From positions 868,001 through 932,000 of the forward strand of contig NZ_SLZK01000003.1 in NCBI RefSeq assembly GCF_004341105.1: DNA of 64,000 nucleotides. Reading direction: 5' to 3'. This document shows positions 44,748 through 51,890 of this stretch, piece after piece (positions within the stretch are counted from its first letter, which is position 1; each line of letters starts with the position of its first letter). Position numbers and translations under genes: made by a program. The notes beneath the pieces are model-generated. The model was not told the origin of the DNA and did no database searches. It worked only from the letters and a program-made list of their open reading frames with translations. Source of the stretch: Rhizobium sp. BK418. Its GTDB lineage: Bacteria; Pseudomonadota; Alphaproteobacteria; Rhizobiales; Rhizobiaceae.

Positions 44748-45656
44748 CTAATCTGGGTGGCGTTTCGGGATGGCCCGCAGCGCCTCGACGAAGACCGAAA
44801 GGGCCGGCGGCATCTGTCGCCGGCTCGGATAATAGATGGAATAGCCGGTAAACGGCTTGCAGTAGTCCTCGAGCACGCGGATCAGCCGACCGCTTTTGAT
44901 ATGTTCGGCGGCGAAATCCTCGAAGACATAGACGAGGCCCGAACCGGCAAGGGCCGCCTCGATCATCATCTCGGAATCATTGACCATGAAGCTGCCCGAG
45001 ACCTTCACCTCGATGTCGCGGCCATTCTCCTCGAATTCCCAGGCATAGGGTCCGCCCATCGAGGCCATGTAATAGGTAACGCAATCATGGTCGGCGAGAT
45101 CGGCAGGCCGTTTCGGCAGCGGATAGCGGGCGAAATAATCGGGCGAGCCGACGATCGCCGCGCGGATATCGGGGCCGATGCGCAAGCCCACCATATCCTT
45201 GTCGATGCGCTCGCCGAAACGGATGCCGGCATCGAAGCGCGAGGCGACGATATCCTCGAAACGGTCGCCGACGATGAGCTCCACACGGATATCGGGATAG
45301 GTGCGGTGAAATTCCGGCAAGATGGGCATGACGAGCGAGGCGGCGGCATGTTTGCCTGCCGTGATGCGCACGGTCCCGGAGGGTCTTTCTCTGAAATTGC
45401 CGAGTTCCTGCAGGCCGCGGTTGATCTCGGCGAAGGCCGGCTGGAGGGTGAGCAGAAGGCGTTCGCCGGCCTCTGTCGTCGCCACACTGCGGGTGGTGCG
45501 GGCAAGCAGGCGCATGCCGAGCCGCTCCTCCAGCTGACGCATCATGTGGCTCAAGCCCGAGGAGGAAATGCCAAGCCGGGCGGCGGCGCGGGTGAAGCTC
45601 TTCTCCTCGGCGACGATGACGAAGGCGGCGAGATCATCGAAATCGTGACGTTTCAT
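44748..45656 (-). CDS. LysR-family regulator
   Basis: A 302-residue LysR protein: FDDLAAFVIVAEEKSFTRAAARLGISSSGLSHMMRQLEERLG near residues 4-45 (key AARLGISSSGLSHMMRQLE), then a full effector domain with IGVVH-type loops. It converges on the alcohol dehydrogenase gene; the target is unclear. The 182-base gap to the YidB-like gene contains its promoter. Confidence 0.87.
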   Translation of the reverse strand: MKRHDFDDLAAFVIVAEEKSFTRAAARLGISSSGLSHMMRQLEERLGMRLLARTTRSVATTEAGERLLLTLQPAFAEINRGLQELGNFRERPSGTVRITAGKHAAASLVMPILPEFHRTYPDIRVELIVGDRFEDIVASRFDAGIRFGERIDKDMVGLRIGPDIRAAIVGSPDYFARYPLPKRPADLADHDCVTYYMASMGGPYAWEFEENGRDIEVKVSGSFMVNDSEMMIEAALAGSGLVYVFEDFAAEHIKSGRLIRVLEDYCKPFTGYSIYYPSRRQMPPALSVFVEALRAIPKRHPD

Positions 45657-45838
45657 TTCTGACCTGCCTTCATGAATGGTTTGACCGCTGTGATGCGCCG
45701 TTCACATATCTAAGGCAGGGTAAAGGGTGCTCGCAAGATGGGTGCCGATTGCGGTGGCAACGCCTTCGCTTTCGCAAATCAGCGATGACACGAATTTGAC
45801 TTCGTGCTAAATGGATATCCACTGGTGGAGGAGAGACT

Positions 45839-46192
45839 ATGAGTATTTTCGACGGCTTAGGCAGTGTTCTCTCGGATGTGCTTGCCGGCAGGCAAGTCGA
45901 TTACGTCGCAGTCGCGACCCGAATATTCGACAATGCCGGCGGGCTGCAGGGCATTGTTTCCCAGCTCAATTCGGCCGGCCTCGGTGAGCAGGTCTCATCC
46001 TGGATCGGCACCGGCCACAATCTTCCCGTATCGGCAGAGCAGATCGAGCAAGCCTTGTCCTCGGATCAACTCCGCGATCTCGCCGCCAAGTTCGGCGTCA
46101 ATACCGACGACGTGGCCAAGTTGCTCGCCGAGCATCTGCCGAAAGCGGTCGATGCCGCGACGCCTGGCGGAACCCTTTCGCAAGCCTCTTAG
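45839..46192 (+). CDS. YidB-like (DUF937) protein
   Basis: A 117-residue protein of the YidB family: MSIFDGLGSVLSDVL start, GGLQGIVSQLNSAGLGEQVSSWIGTG in the middle (key SWIGTG.N) and a C-terminal LAAKFGVNTDDVAKLLAEHLPKAVDAATPGG repeat that matches the family's bacteriocin-like alpha-helical pattern. Function unknown; relatives are linked to stress and envelope biology. GGAGGAGAG precedes the ATG. It is followed 37 bases on by a secreted protein gene, probably the same operon. Confidence 0.82.
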   Translation: MSIFDGLGSVLSDVLAGRQVDYVAVATRIFDNAGGLQGIVSQLNSAGLGEQVSSWIGTGHNLPVSAEQIEQALSSDQLRDLAAKFGVNTDDVAKLLAEHLPKAVDAATPGGTLSQAS

Positions 46193-46229
46193 ACGTGCAT
46201 GCCTTGACTGCCCCAACCGAGGATATCCC

Positions 46230-46688
46230 ATGATTGCAAAATTGCTTGTGCCAGCATCCGTCGGAGCGCTGATTGCTGCCGCCGCCTTCGTTTCTCCGGC
46301 CTCCGCGCTGACCATGAAGGAATGCAGCGCCAAATATCAGACGGCCAAGGCCGATGGTTCGGCCAAGGACATGAAGTGGAACGACTTCCGGGCGAAGTTC
46401 TGCGGCGCCGATGCTGCCGCCGAAGACGCCGCCGATGACAAGGCCGTTGCCGCGACGACGGAAAAGGAACCCGAAAAGCCGACGATCAAGGCTCCCAAGA
46501 GCGTGACCATGCCGAAGGCGATCGACAAGAAATATGCGAACGAAACGCCCGCCAAGGGCCGCCTGCATACCTGCGTCGACAGCTATCATGCCAACAAGGA
46601 TGCAGGCACGCTCAGCGATCTGAAATGGATCCAGAAGGGCGGCGGTTTCTGGAGCCTTTGCAATACGGCGCTCAAGGCCGGTGGCTGA
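46230..46688 (+). CDS. Secreted PsiF-like hypothetical protein
   Basis: A 152-residue exported protein with a signal peptide cut after about residue 26 (AAAFVSPASA). Two cysteine pairs are arranged in repeats resembling PsiF: MKECSAKYQTAKADGSAKDMKWNDFRAKFC (key C-x-AKYQ...C) and HTCVDSYHANKDAGTLSDLKWIQ...SLC. The linker is rich in Asp, Ala, Lys and Pro. Periplasmic; function unknown. GAGGA precedes the ATG, and the gene follows the YidB-like gene. Confidence 0.72.
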   Translation: MIAKLLVPASVGALIAAAAFVSPASALTMKECSAKYQTAKADGSAKDMKWNDFRAKFCGADAAAEDAADDKAVAATTEKEPEKPTIKAPKSVTMPKAIDKKYANETPAKGRLHTCVDSYHANKDAGTLSDLKWIQKGGGFWSLCNTALKAGG

Positions 46689-46725
46689 GGCGTAAGCCAG
46701 CCCTGCCTGTTATCCGCGAATTGAG

Positions 46726-46764
46726 CCGCGGCCCTAATCTCACACGGAGCGGAGAGGGCCGCGG
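46726..46764. terminator. Hairpin between secreted-protein and clpP genes
   Basis: CCGCGGCCCT (46726-46735) and AGGGCCGCGG (46755-46764) form a perfect ten-base stem with a 19-base loop between the convergent stops at 46688 and 46818. It has no T-run, so it may act as a weak or rho-assisted terminator. Confidence 0.5.
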
Positions 46765-46817
46765 ACATGATTTCCCTGGATGCGCTGTCCGCCGACCGCC
46801 GGCGACCTTGACGAGAT

Positions 46818-47438
46818 CTAGTACGAGATAGCGTCTTCCATTTCTTCCCGACCCTGCAGGATGCGGTCGATCAGCCCCCATTCCAAGGCCTCCTCGACTG
46901 TCATGAAACGGTCGCGATCCATCGCCCGCTCGAACTCGTCGTAGGATCGGCCGCAATGCTCGGCATAGAGGCTCGTCATGCGCTGCTTGGTCTTGCGGAT
47001 CTCCTCGGCGTGGATGAGCATATCCGAGGCCTGGCCCTGGAAGCCGCCGAGCGGCTGGTGGATGAGGATGCTGGCGTTCGGCAGGGCATAGCGCTCTCCG
47101 GGCTGGCCCGCCATCAGCAGGAACGAGCCCATCGAGCGGGCCGTTCCCATGCAGAGCGTGTGCACCGGCGCGCGGATGAAGCGCATCGTGTCATACATGG
47201 CAAACCCGCTGGTCACGACGCCGCCCGGCGAATTGATGTAGAGATTGATCGGTTTTTTCGGGTTTTCGGCTTCGAGAAACAGAAGCTGGGCGCAGACGAG
47301 GGCGGAAACCGTATCGTTGATCTCGCCGTTCAGAAAGATGATCCGCTCGCGCAGGAGGCGGGAATAGATATCGAAAGAGCGCTCCCCTCTTGAGGATTGC
47401 TCTACGACCATGGGGACGAGCTGCATCGCTTCGCGCAT
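46818..47438 (-). CDS. clpP: ATP-dependent Clp protease proteolytic subunit (paralogue)
   Basis: A 206-residue ClpP. The catalytic Ser102 lies in [13 protein letters not shown], His127 in ILIHQPLGG and the Asp in [16 protein letters not shown] near 176. The GTARSMGS motif differs from the classical GQAASMGA, as in alphaproteobacterial accessory ClpP paralogues. It should form tetradecamers with ClpA or ClpX for regulated protein breakdown. No clpX or clpA is beside it. It stands alone and reads left, 46 bases from the SRPBCC gene. Confidence 0.88.
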   Translation of the reverse strand: MREAMQLVPMVVEQSSRGERSFDIYSRLLRERIIFLNGEINDTVSALVCAQLLFLEAENPKKPINLYINSPGGVVTSGFAMYDTMRFIRAPVHTLCMGTARSMGSFLLMAGQPGERYALPNASILIHQPLGGFQGQASDMLIHAEEIRKTKQRMTSLYAEHCGRSYDEFERAMDRDRFMTVEEALEWGLIDRILQGREEMEDAISY

Positions 47439-47484
47439 TGGCGAACTCCAATCTTCCAGTTTTTGACAGGGACAGGCTGCCGCC

Positions 47485-47856
47485 TCAGGCGGCGAGCATG
47501 AGCGTCGGGCTGTTGCTGTTGGCGACCGTTTTTGAAAGCCGCTCGAAGGTGGCGCCGGTCAGCTCGTGGATGATCCGCAGGCTGGTGCCGCCCGATGCAT
47601 TCGGCGCGATCGCGAAGGTGACGGTGCTTTCGAGATAGGGCGGAGTATCGTCGCGCAGCTTGTAGCGGATTTCCCGGCCCGGCATCTCGGATAGTGACTG
47701 CGCCTCGGCCAGCGCTTCCTTCGGCAGCCACTTTTCCCGGAACTCGGCGATGCTGATTGCCCGCCAGACCTTTTCCGGCGGAGCATCCAGCTCGTACGTC
47801 TGTTCGAAGCCGCTTTGTTGTTGCCTGGCCTGCACTTTGGCCTTCACGTCGTTCAT
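47485..47856 (-). CDS. SRPBCC (AHSA1-like) protein
   Basis: A 123-residue START-fold protein of the AHSA1 family: [29 protein letters not shown] at the N-terminus (key APPEKVWRA) and [11 protein letters not shown] near the end. It is shorter than typical members. Such proteins bind a small hydrophobic ligand and often pair with an ArsR regulator. Its ATG overlaps the stop of the ArsR gene by 4 bases (ATGA), so the two are translated together. The ATG has an AAGGA site upstream. Confidence 0.85.
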   Translation of the reverse strand: MNDVKAKVQARQQQSGFEQTYELDAPPEKVWRAISIAEFREKWLPKEALAEAQSLSEMPGREIRYKLRDDTPPYLESTVTFAIAPNASGGTSLRIIHELTGATFERLSKTVANSNSPTLMLAA

Positions 47857-48167
47857 TGGTCCATATCCTTCAGCAAGAGCCTGAGAGCGTCGATGCGGGC
47901 AGGCCAGTAGGCGCGATATTTCGCCAGCCATTCCGCGATGAGGGCAAGCCCGTCCGGATCGACTTCGTAATTCACGAAACGGCCCTCCTTCTGCTCGCGC
48001 ACCAGCCCTGCTGCCCGCAACACGGCGAGATGCTGGGACATGGCCGGCTGGCTGATGTCCATGCCCTGGCGCAGCGCGCTGGCATTCATGCTGCCGGCCG
48101 CCAGCTTCTCGAAGATCGTGCGGCGGGTCGGGTCGGCGAGCGCGCGGAAAATATCGTGTTCCATCAT
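47853..48167 (-). CDS. ArsR-family regulator
   Basis: A 104-residue winged-helix regulator: EHDIFRALADPTRRTIFEKLAAGSMNASALRQGMDISQPAMSQHLAVLRAAGLV (key ADPTRR, SQPAMSQHLAVLRAAGLV). No metal-binding cysteine pair is evident, so a non-metal ligand or redox signal is likely. ATG 48167 (or 48164) is preferred over GTG 48176, which would lie inside the operator. It leads an operon with the SRPBCC gene. Confidence 0.88.
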   Translation of the reverse strand: MMEHDIFRALADPTRRTIFEKLAAGSMNASALRQGMDISQPAMSQHLAVLRAAGLVREQKEGRFVNYEVDPDGLALIAEWLAKYRAYWPARIDALRLLLKDMDQ

Positions 48168-48173
48168 GAATAA

Positions 48174-48195
48174 CACATAAGCACAGACTTATGTG
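48174..48195 (-). promoter_or_regulatory. ArsR operator palindrome
   Basis: CACATAAG (48174-48181) and CTTATGTG (48188-48195) form a perfect inverted repeat with a six-base spacer, starting 7 bases upstream of the ArsR ATG. This is the standard arrangement for autorepression by an ArsR dimer and controls the arsR-SRPBCC operon. Confidence 0.75.
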
Positions 48196-48297
48196 ATTCG
48201 CAAGAGTTGATGAAGGACGAAGCTATGCGCTCGGAAAGAATGATTGGGAGAGAGGGGTGACGATACACACTGGACGTTCGACGCGCTCGCTGCCGGC

Positions 48298-48816
48298 CTA
48301 GCGTTCGATCGACCCCTGGCGGCGGATCTTTTTCTGCAGCAGGAGTACGCCATAAAGCAGCGCCTCGGCAGTCGGCGGACAGCCGGGGACGTAGATGTCT
48401 ACCGGGATGACGCGGTCGCAGCCGCGCACGACCGAGTAGGAATAGTGGTAATAGCCGCCGCCGTTGGCGCAGGAGCCCATGGAAATGACGTAGCGGGGCT
48501 CCGGCATCTGGTCGTAGACCTTGCGCAGCGCCGGCGCCATCTTGTTGCAGAGCGTGCCGGCGACGATCATCAGATCGGACTGACGCGGGCTTGCGCGGGG
48601 TGCGACGCCGAAGCGCTCCATATCGTAACGGGGCATGGCGACCTGCATCATCTCGATGGCGCAGCAGGCGAGCCCGAAGGTCATCCACATCAGCGAACCG
48701 GTGCGTGCCCAGGTGATGAGATCGTCTGCCGACGTCACGATGAAGCCGCGATCGGCAAGCTCGTCGTTCATGTCCTGAAAATTGGCAGGCATCAGGATTT
48801 GGGATCGATCCGGCAT
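48298..48816 (-). CDS. nuoB: NADH-quinone oxidoreductase subunit B (stand-alone paralogue)
   Basis: A 172-residue NuoB/Nqo6. The cluster N2 ligands are present: LACCAIEMM (two adjacent Cys), [23 protein letters not shown] and [14 protein letters not shown]. It normally carries the last FeS cluster of complex I in the peripheral arm. None of the other nuo genes is here, so this is a second copy outside the nuo operon, as known for some rhizobia. The ATG at 48816 has a purine-rich upstream. An EcfG-like promoter lies on its strand at 48843-48867, suggesting stress-linked expression. Confidence 0.88.
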   Translation of the reverse strand: MPDRSQILMPANFQDMNDELADRGFIVTSADDLITWARTGSLMWMTFGLACCAIEMMQVAMPRYDMERFGVAPRASPRQSDLMIVAGTLCNKMAPALRKVYDQMPEPRYVISMGSCANGGGYYHYSYSVVRGCDRVIPVDIYVPGCPPTAEALLYGVLLLQKKIRRQGSIER

Positions 48817-48842
48817 GATTTTCCCTTTCGAAGAGACTTTCA

Positions 48843-48867
48843 AACCTGATGTGAGCGCCAAGGTTCC
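48843..48867 (-). promoter_or_regulatory. EcfG-like promoter directed at nuoB
   Basis: Read on the minus strand, GGAAC (plus-strand 48863-48867) and GGTT (48843-48846) are separated by 16 bases, one base off the alphaproteobacterial EcfG/RpoE2 consensus GGAAC-N16-17-CGTT. It would start transcription about 20 bases upstream of the nuoB ATG. Its -35 end overlaps the palindrome at 48864-48879. Confidence 0.4.
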
Positions 48868-48879
48868 CGCCGGCGGGAA
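48864..48879. repeat. Perfect 16-base palindrome TTCCCGCCGGCGGGAA
   Basis: A perfect self-complementary sequence between the divergent nuoB and small-protein genes. It overlaps the -35 element of the minus-strand EcfG-like site. It could be an operator for the divergent promoters or a chance structure. Confidence 0.5.
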
Positions 48880-48894
48880 AAAGGTTTTGTCTCT

Positions 48895-48919
48895 GGAACA
48901 TTGCTGGTCCGGGCTCGTT
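48895..48919 (+). promoter_or_regulatory. EcfG/RpoE2-type promoter of small stress genes
   Basis: GGAAC (48895-48899) and CGTT (48916-48919) are separated by exactly 16 bases: a perfect match to the alphaproteobacterial general-stress sigma factor consensus GGAAC-N16-17-CGTT. The start of the downstream gene (48944) lies 24 bases beyond the -10, with a good ribosome site between. Confidence 0.65.
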
Positions 48920-48943
48920 GAGTTTCCTCAGGAGGACAAGACC

Positions 48944-49120
48944 ATGACACGTCCTGTTGCAGCGATCAGGATCCTGGCGCCCGAACCTCCGTCGGTGCCC
49001 GTTCCGCCGCCTGGAAAACCCGCTCCGCCCGTGAAGGAGCCGATGCCCGACAAGCAGGGCAGCGACGAGCCGGCGCCTGATCCTGGCGAAGACGAGATTC
49101 CTCCGGAGGCCGCGCCGTGA
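48944..49120 (+). CDS. Small proline-rich protein (58 residues)
   Basis: A 58-residue protein whose centre and tail are dominated by Pro, Glu and Asp (PPPGKPAPPVKEPMPD, then GEDEIPPEAAP). Probably intrinsically disordered. AGGAGGA lies upstream of ATG 48944. It is preceded by the EcfG-type promoter and overlaps the next, tiny membrane gene by 4 bases. No family recognised. Confidence 0.62.
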   Translation: MTRPVAAIRILAPEPPSVPVPPPGKPAPPVKEPMPDKQGSDEPAPDPGEDEIPPEAAP

Positions 49121-49224
49121 CGCCGGCGACGAAATACCAGGTCAAGTACATGTCGATCTATATCGGCCTGATATTGCTTGTCGCCGTGATCATCACGGTC
49201 GGATCTCTCGTCGCCGCACGGTGA
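49117..49224 (+). CDS. Tiny membrane protein (35 residues)
   Basis: GTG at 49117 overlaps the stop of the proline-rich gene (GTGA) and opens a 35-residue frame to TGA 49222-49224. Residues about 13-33 (SIYIGLILLVAVIITVGSLVA) form a single hydrophobic helix with a short polar N-terminus and one Arg at the end. Such tiny helices commonly bind and tune larger membrane proteins. Coupled to the proline-rich gene and the EcfG-type promoter. Confidence 0.6.
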   Translation: MTPATKYQVKYMSIYIGLILLVAVIITVGSLVAAR

Positions 49225-49250
49225 CAGGCTTCCGGCGGCGACGGGCTTCG

Positions 49251-49275
49251 GGAACAAAGGCGTAACGAGGCGGTT
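49251..49275 (+). promoter_or_regulatory. EcfG-like promoter of the 49309 gene
   Basis: GGAAC (49251-49255) and GGTT (49272-49275) are separated by 16 bases; the -10 differs by one base from the consensus CGTT. It ends 33 bases before the ATG at 49309. This is the third such site within 450 bases. Confidence 0.4.
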
Positions 49276-49308
49276 CGAAACGTCATCATCAGCAGCTGGA
49301 GCAAAGCC

Positions 49309-49584
49309 ATGACTGGACGTCAGGAAGGCGCGAATTTCGCGCTTGTGCCGTCAGGCGAGCCGAATGTTTTCCACCTGACCGTCGACGGCAAATATGTCGG
49401 AACCATTGCCAGCGATGGCGACACCCTATCGGCGGCAAAACCCTGGGGATGGCGGCTGCAGATTGGCGACGGCACGCTGGGCGATACGCCGCTGGCAGGC
49501 CGGTCGCATAGTATCGACGAGGCGCTGGCCGAGGCACGACACGCTTACGAACGGCATCAGCACACGCTCTCGCATCGCATGTGA
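49309..49584 (+). CDS. Hypothetical protein, probable stress-induced (91 residues)
   Basis: A 91-residue soluble protein with the pattern of small rhizobial proteins that start NFALVPSGEPNVFHLTVDGKYVGTI and end in an Ala/Glu/His-rich helix (key GKYVGTI, WGWRL). No family name recognised. GGAG lies upstream of its ATG and an EcfG-like promoter just before that. Beyond its stop begins a RIME-like intergenic element. Confidence 0.65.
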   Translation: MTGRQEGANFALVPSGEPNVFHLTVDGKYVGTIASDGDTLSAAKPWGWRLQIGDGTLGDTPLAGRSHSIDEALAEARHAYERHQHTLSHRM

Positions 49585-50012
49585 ACAGTGTCCTCGTCTG
49601 CGGGATGACAGATCCTGCACCGTGCCGGCGTGATCCGCTGGACGATGCACTGCGATCGACAACTGTCAAGCAAGGTTTCACCCCCCCCTCTGCCCTGCCG
49701 GGCATCTCCCCCACAAGGAGGGAGATTGGCTGGGGGCGCCGGTTTCCCCAAACAACTGATGTTACAATCTGCGCGCCGTCAGAGATGTGCGAAGCTCGTG
49801 CCTCTAGCCGATCTCCCTCCTTGTGGGGGAGATGTCCGGCAGGACAGAGGGGGGTGAACCTTGCTCGACTCCAGACGGCCCGGCAGAGCAGCGCAGGGGC
49901 GGGCTCAGCCTCATGCCAAGCGTGGGCGAACGAATGTCGCATTGAGCTTTGGTCGAGATGCCGCTATCACGGATTCGATGCTGAGGCACGGGTCTTGGGC
50001 CGCTGGGGAAAG
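49585..50012. other. Intergenic stretch of 428 bases
   Basis: Occupied mainly by the large inverted repeat at 49670-49864. The remaining sequence (49865-50012) is the leader of the copper cluster's first gene. Long open frames cross it on both strands, but they reflect the repeat's base composition, not genes. Confidence 0.5.
49670..49864. repeat. RIME-like large inverted repeat (intergenic mosaic element)
   Basis: Arms of about 60 bases (49670-49731 and 49806-49864) are nearly perfect inverted copies: each has a C/G-run followed by CTCTG(C/T)CCTGCCGG(G/A)CATCTCCC, CACAAGGAGGGAGAT and GGCT, separated by about 75 bases. The size and GC-rich palindromic style match the Rhizobium intergenic mosaic elements (RIME family). 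Differences between the arms look like compensating mutations. It could fold into a large cruciform or end transcription from either side. Confidence 0.65.
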
Positions 50013-50420
50013 ATGCAACACCGTCTTGATAGAATCGAGCAATTGATCGTGCGCATTCTGTGCGCCATCGCGCTCGTCTTCGTCGGCTTTGCGCATCAGG
50101 TTCCGGCGGCAGCCGAGGACGCTCTCAGCCCTGCCGCATTTGCCCAATACGTGCTGCCTGACGGCACGCTGCCGACGCTCTGCGTTACCGTTGTCGACGA
50201 CAGCGGCAAGGAACATGGCAAGATCGCGCATCTCAATCCGTGCGAAGCCTGCCGCATCAGCGCCGCCGTGGTGCTGCCGCAGCCGGCCGATATCACCGGT
50301 GCGCGGATCGGCTTTGCGGTTGCCGCCCTGCTGCCGCGCCGCGCCGAAGCCTTCCACCGCCAGCTTTTCCCGCCGAATACGGGGCCGCGCGCTCCGCCTG
50401 CCACACCGACCCTTACCTGA
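50013..50420 (+). CDS. DUF2946-like secreted protein, copper cluster
   Basis: A 135-residue protein with an N-terminal hydrophobic signal (LIVRILCAIALVFVGFAHQVPAAA) and a central cysteine pair in HLNPCEACRISAAVVLPQP, the DUF2946 style. Its C-terminal part is rich in Pro, Ala and Arg. DUF2946 proteins are usually encoded beside TonB/PepSY/copper genes and are thought to handle metal. The GGGGAAAG site precedes ATG 50013. It leads the copper-handling block that runs to 54832. Confidence 0.65.
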   Translation: MQHRLDRIEQLIVRILCAIALVFVGFAHQVPAAAEDALSPAAFAQYVLPDGTLPTLCVTVVDDSGKEHGKIAHLNPCEACRISAAVVLPQPADITGARIGFAVAALLPRRAEAFHRQLFPPNTGPRAPPATPTLT

Positions 50421-50509
50421 ACCCGCATTGCGGCGAGGCGCCGTGATGCGTCTTGCAATCGTGGCCGGGCTGCATTGCCGCTGCCGGCCGGGGATTCGGA
50501 TCCAGTTTC

Positions 50510-51883
50510 ATGTCTACCACCATTGCCGCCGAACCGGCGGAGAGCGCCGTAACAGGCGTTTCGCTTTATCGCGCCATCTGGCGCTGGCACTTCTTTGCCG
50601 GCCTGCTCATCATTCCCTTCCTGCTCAATCTCGCAATCACCGGCTCGCTCTATCTCTTCAAGGACGAGATCAACGATACGGTCTTTGCCTATCGCTATCA
50701 TGTTCAGCCGTCGGGCGAGCCGCTTTCGCCGCAAAAGATTGCCGATGTTGCAGCCGCTGCCGTGCCGGGCTCCGTCGCGAGTTCCTACAAGGATCCCGCC
50801 GGGCTCGACCGCTCGGCAATCGTGACCGTCTCCACCGATGCCGGCGCGAGCCTGGTTTTCGTCAATCCCTATGACGGCAAGGTGCTCGATACGGTGGGCA
50901 CGACCGACGAGTTCAACTATGTCATCAAGCGTATCCATAGCCTGGCGCTCTTCGGCGATATCACCAACAAGCTGATCGAGATTACCGGCGGCTTTGCCAT
51001 GGTGCTGGTCGTGACCGGCATCTATCTCTGGTGGCCGCGGCGGCAGGCGGGCGGCGTCGTGACCGTGCGCAGCACGCCGGCGCGACGCATCTTCTGGCGC
51101 GACCTGCATGCGGTGACGGGCGCGTTTGCCGGTATCCTAATATTCTTCATGGCGATCACGGGCATGCCCTGGTCGGGATATTGGGGCGCGAATGTCAATG
51201 CATGGCTGACAAGCCATGATCTCGGCTATCCCGCGCAGCTCTGGGACGCGGTGCCGAAATCGCAGAAGGTGACGGACGATATCTTGCCGAAAACCGGCTG
51301 GATCGTCGAGAAGGCGCCGGTGCCGCTGTCGGAGATCGCAGAGGCGCAATCGAAGAAGCCGATCGGACTTAATCGTGCGGTGGAGATTGCGAGGGGACTC
51401 GGCATGGCGCCGGGCTTCGATCTCGCCATTCCCGGCAGCGAGACGGGCGTCTATACGGCGGCTGTTTATCCCGACGATCTCGCCAAAGAGCGCACTCTCC
51501 ATATCGACCAATATTCCGGCAAGCCGCTGATCGATCTCTCCTTCGGGCAATATCCGTTCCTCGGCCAGGCGATCGAATGGGGCATCAATGTGCATCAGGG
51601 GCAGGAGTTCGGGCGTGTCAACCAGCTGCTGATGCTGGCGACCTGCCTGGCGGTCATCCTTTCCTGTGTGACCGGTATCGTCATGTGGTGGAAGCGGCGG
51701 CCCGCGGGGCGGATCGGTGTGCCGCCGATGCCGCCGCGGCGTTCGGTCTATCTCGGGCTCTGGACCATCGTTCTCGCCTTCGCCGTCGCCTTCCCGATGA
51801 GCGGGCTCACGATCCTGCTGATGATCGCCGTCGACCAGATGGTGATCCGTTTCGTGCCGCCGCTGAAGCGCGCCTTTGCCTGA
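50510..51883 (+). CDS. PepSY-associated transmembrane protein
   Basis: A 457-residue membrane protein of the PepSY-TM/PiuB family. Hydrophobic helices near 22-45, 155-180, 205-230, 370-400 and 425-450, with His in the helices (FFAGLLIIPF, RIHSLALFGD, DLHAVTGAFA, INVHQGQEFG), fit a di-haem or metal reductase, and a PepSY domain lies between (KIADVAAAAVPGSVASSYKDP). Relatives reduce ferric siderophores or copper in the inner membrane. Placement in a copper cluster suggests copper or metal reduction here. It ends 7 bases before the PCuAC gene. Confidence 0.82.
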   Translation: MSTTIAAEPAESAVTGVSLYRAIWRWHFFAGLLIIPFLLNLAITGSLYLFKDEINDTVFAYRYHVQPSGEPLSPQKIADVAAAAVPGSVASSYKDPAGLDRSAIVTVSTDAGASLVFVNPYDGKVLDTVGTTDEFNYVIKRIHSLALFGDITNKLIEITGGFAMVLVVTGIYLWWPRRQAGGVVTVRSTPARRIFWRDLHAVTGAFAGILIFFMAITGMPWSGYWGANVNAWLTSHDLGYPAQLWDAVPKSQKVTDDILPKTGWIVEKAPVPLSEIAEAQSKKPIGLNRAVEIARGLGMAPGFDLAIPGSETGVYTAAVYPDDLAKERTLHIDQYSGKPLIDLSFGQYPFLGQAIEWGINVHQGQEFGRVNQLLMLATCLAVILSCVTGIVMWWKRRPAGRIGVPPMPPRRSVYLGLWTIVLAFAVAFPMSGLTILLMIAVDQMVIRFVPPLKRAFA

Positions 51884-51890
51884 GGAGGGG

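Noticed and set aside
49581..50012. In-frame extension of the DUF2946-like gene back through the large inverted repeat
   Set aside because: The extension is formed by the intergenic palindrome; the signal peptide starts at 50013.
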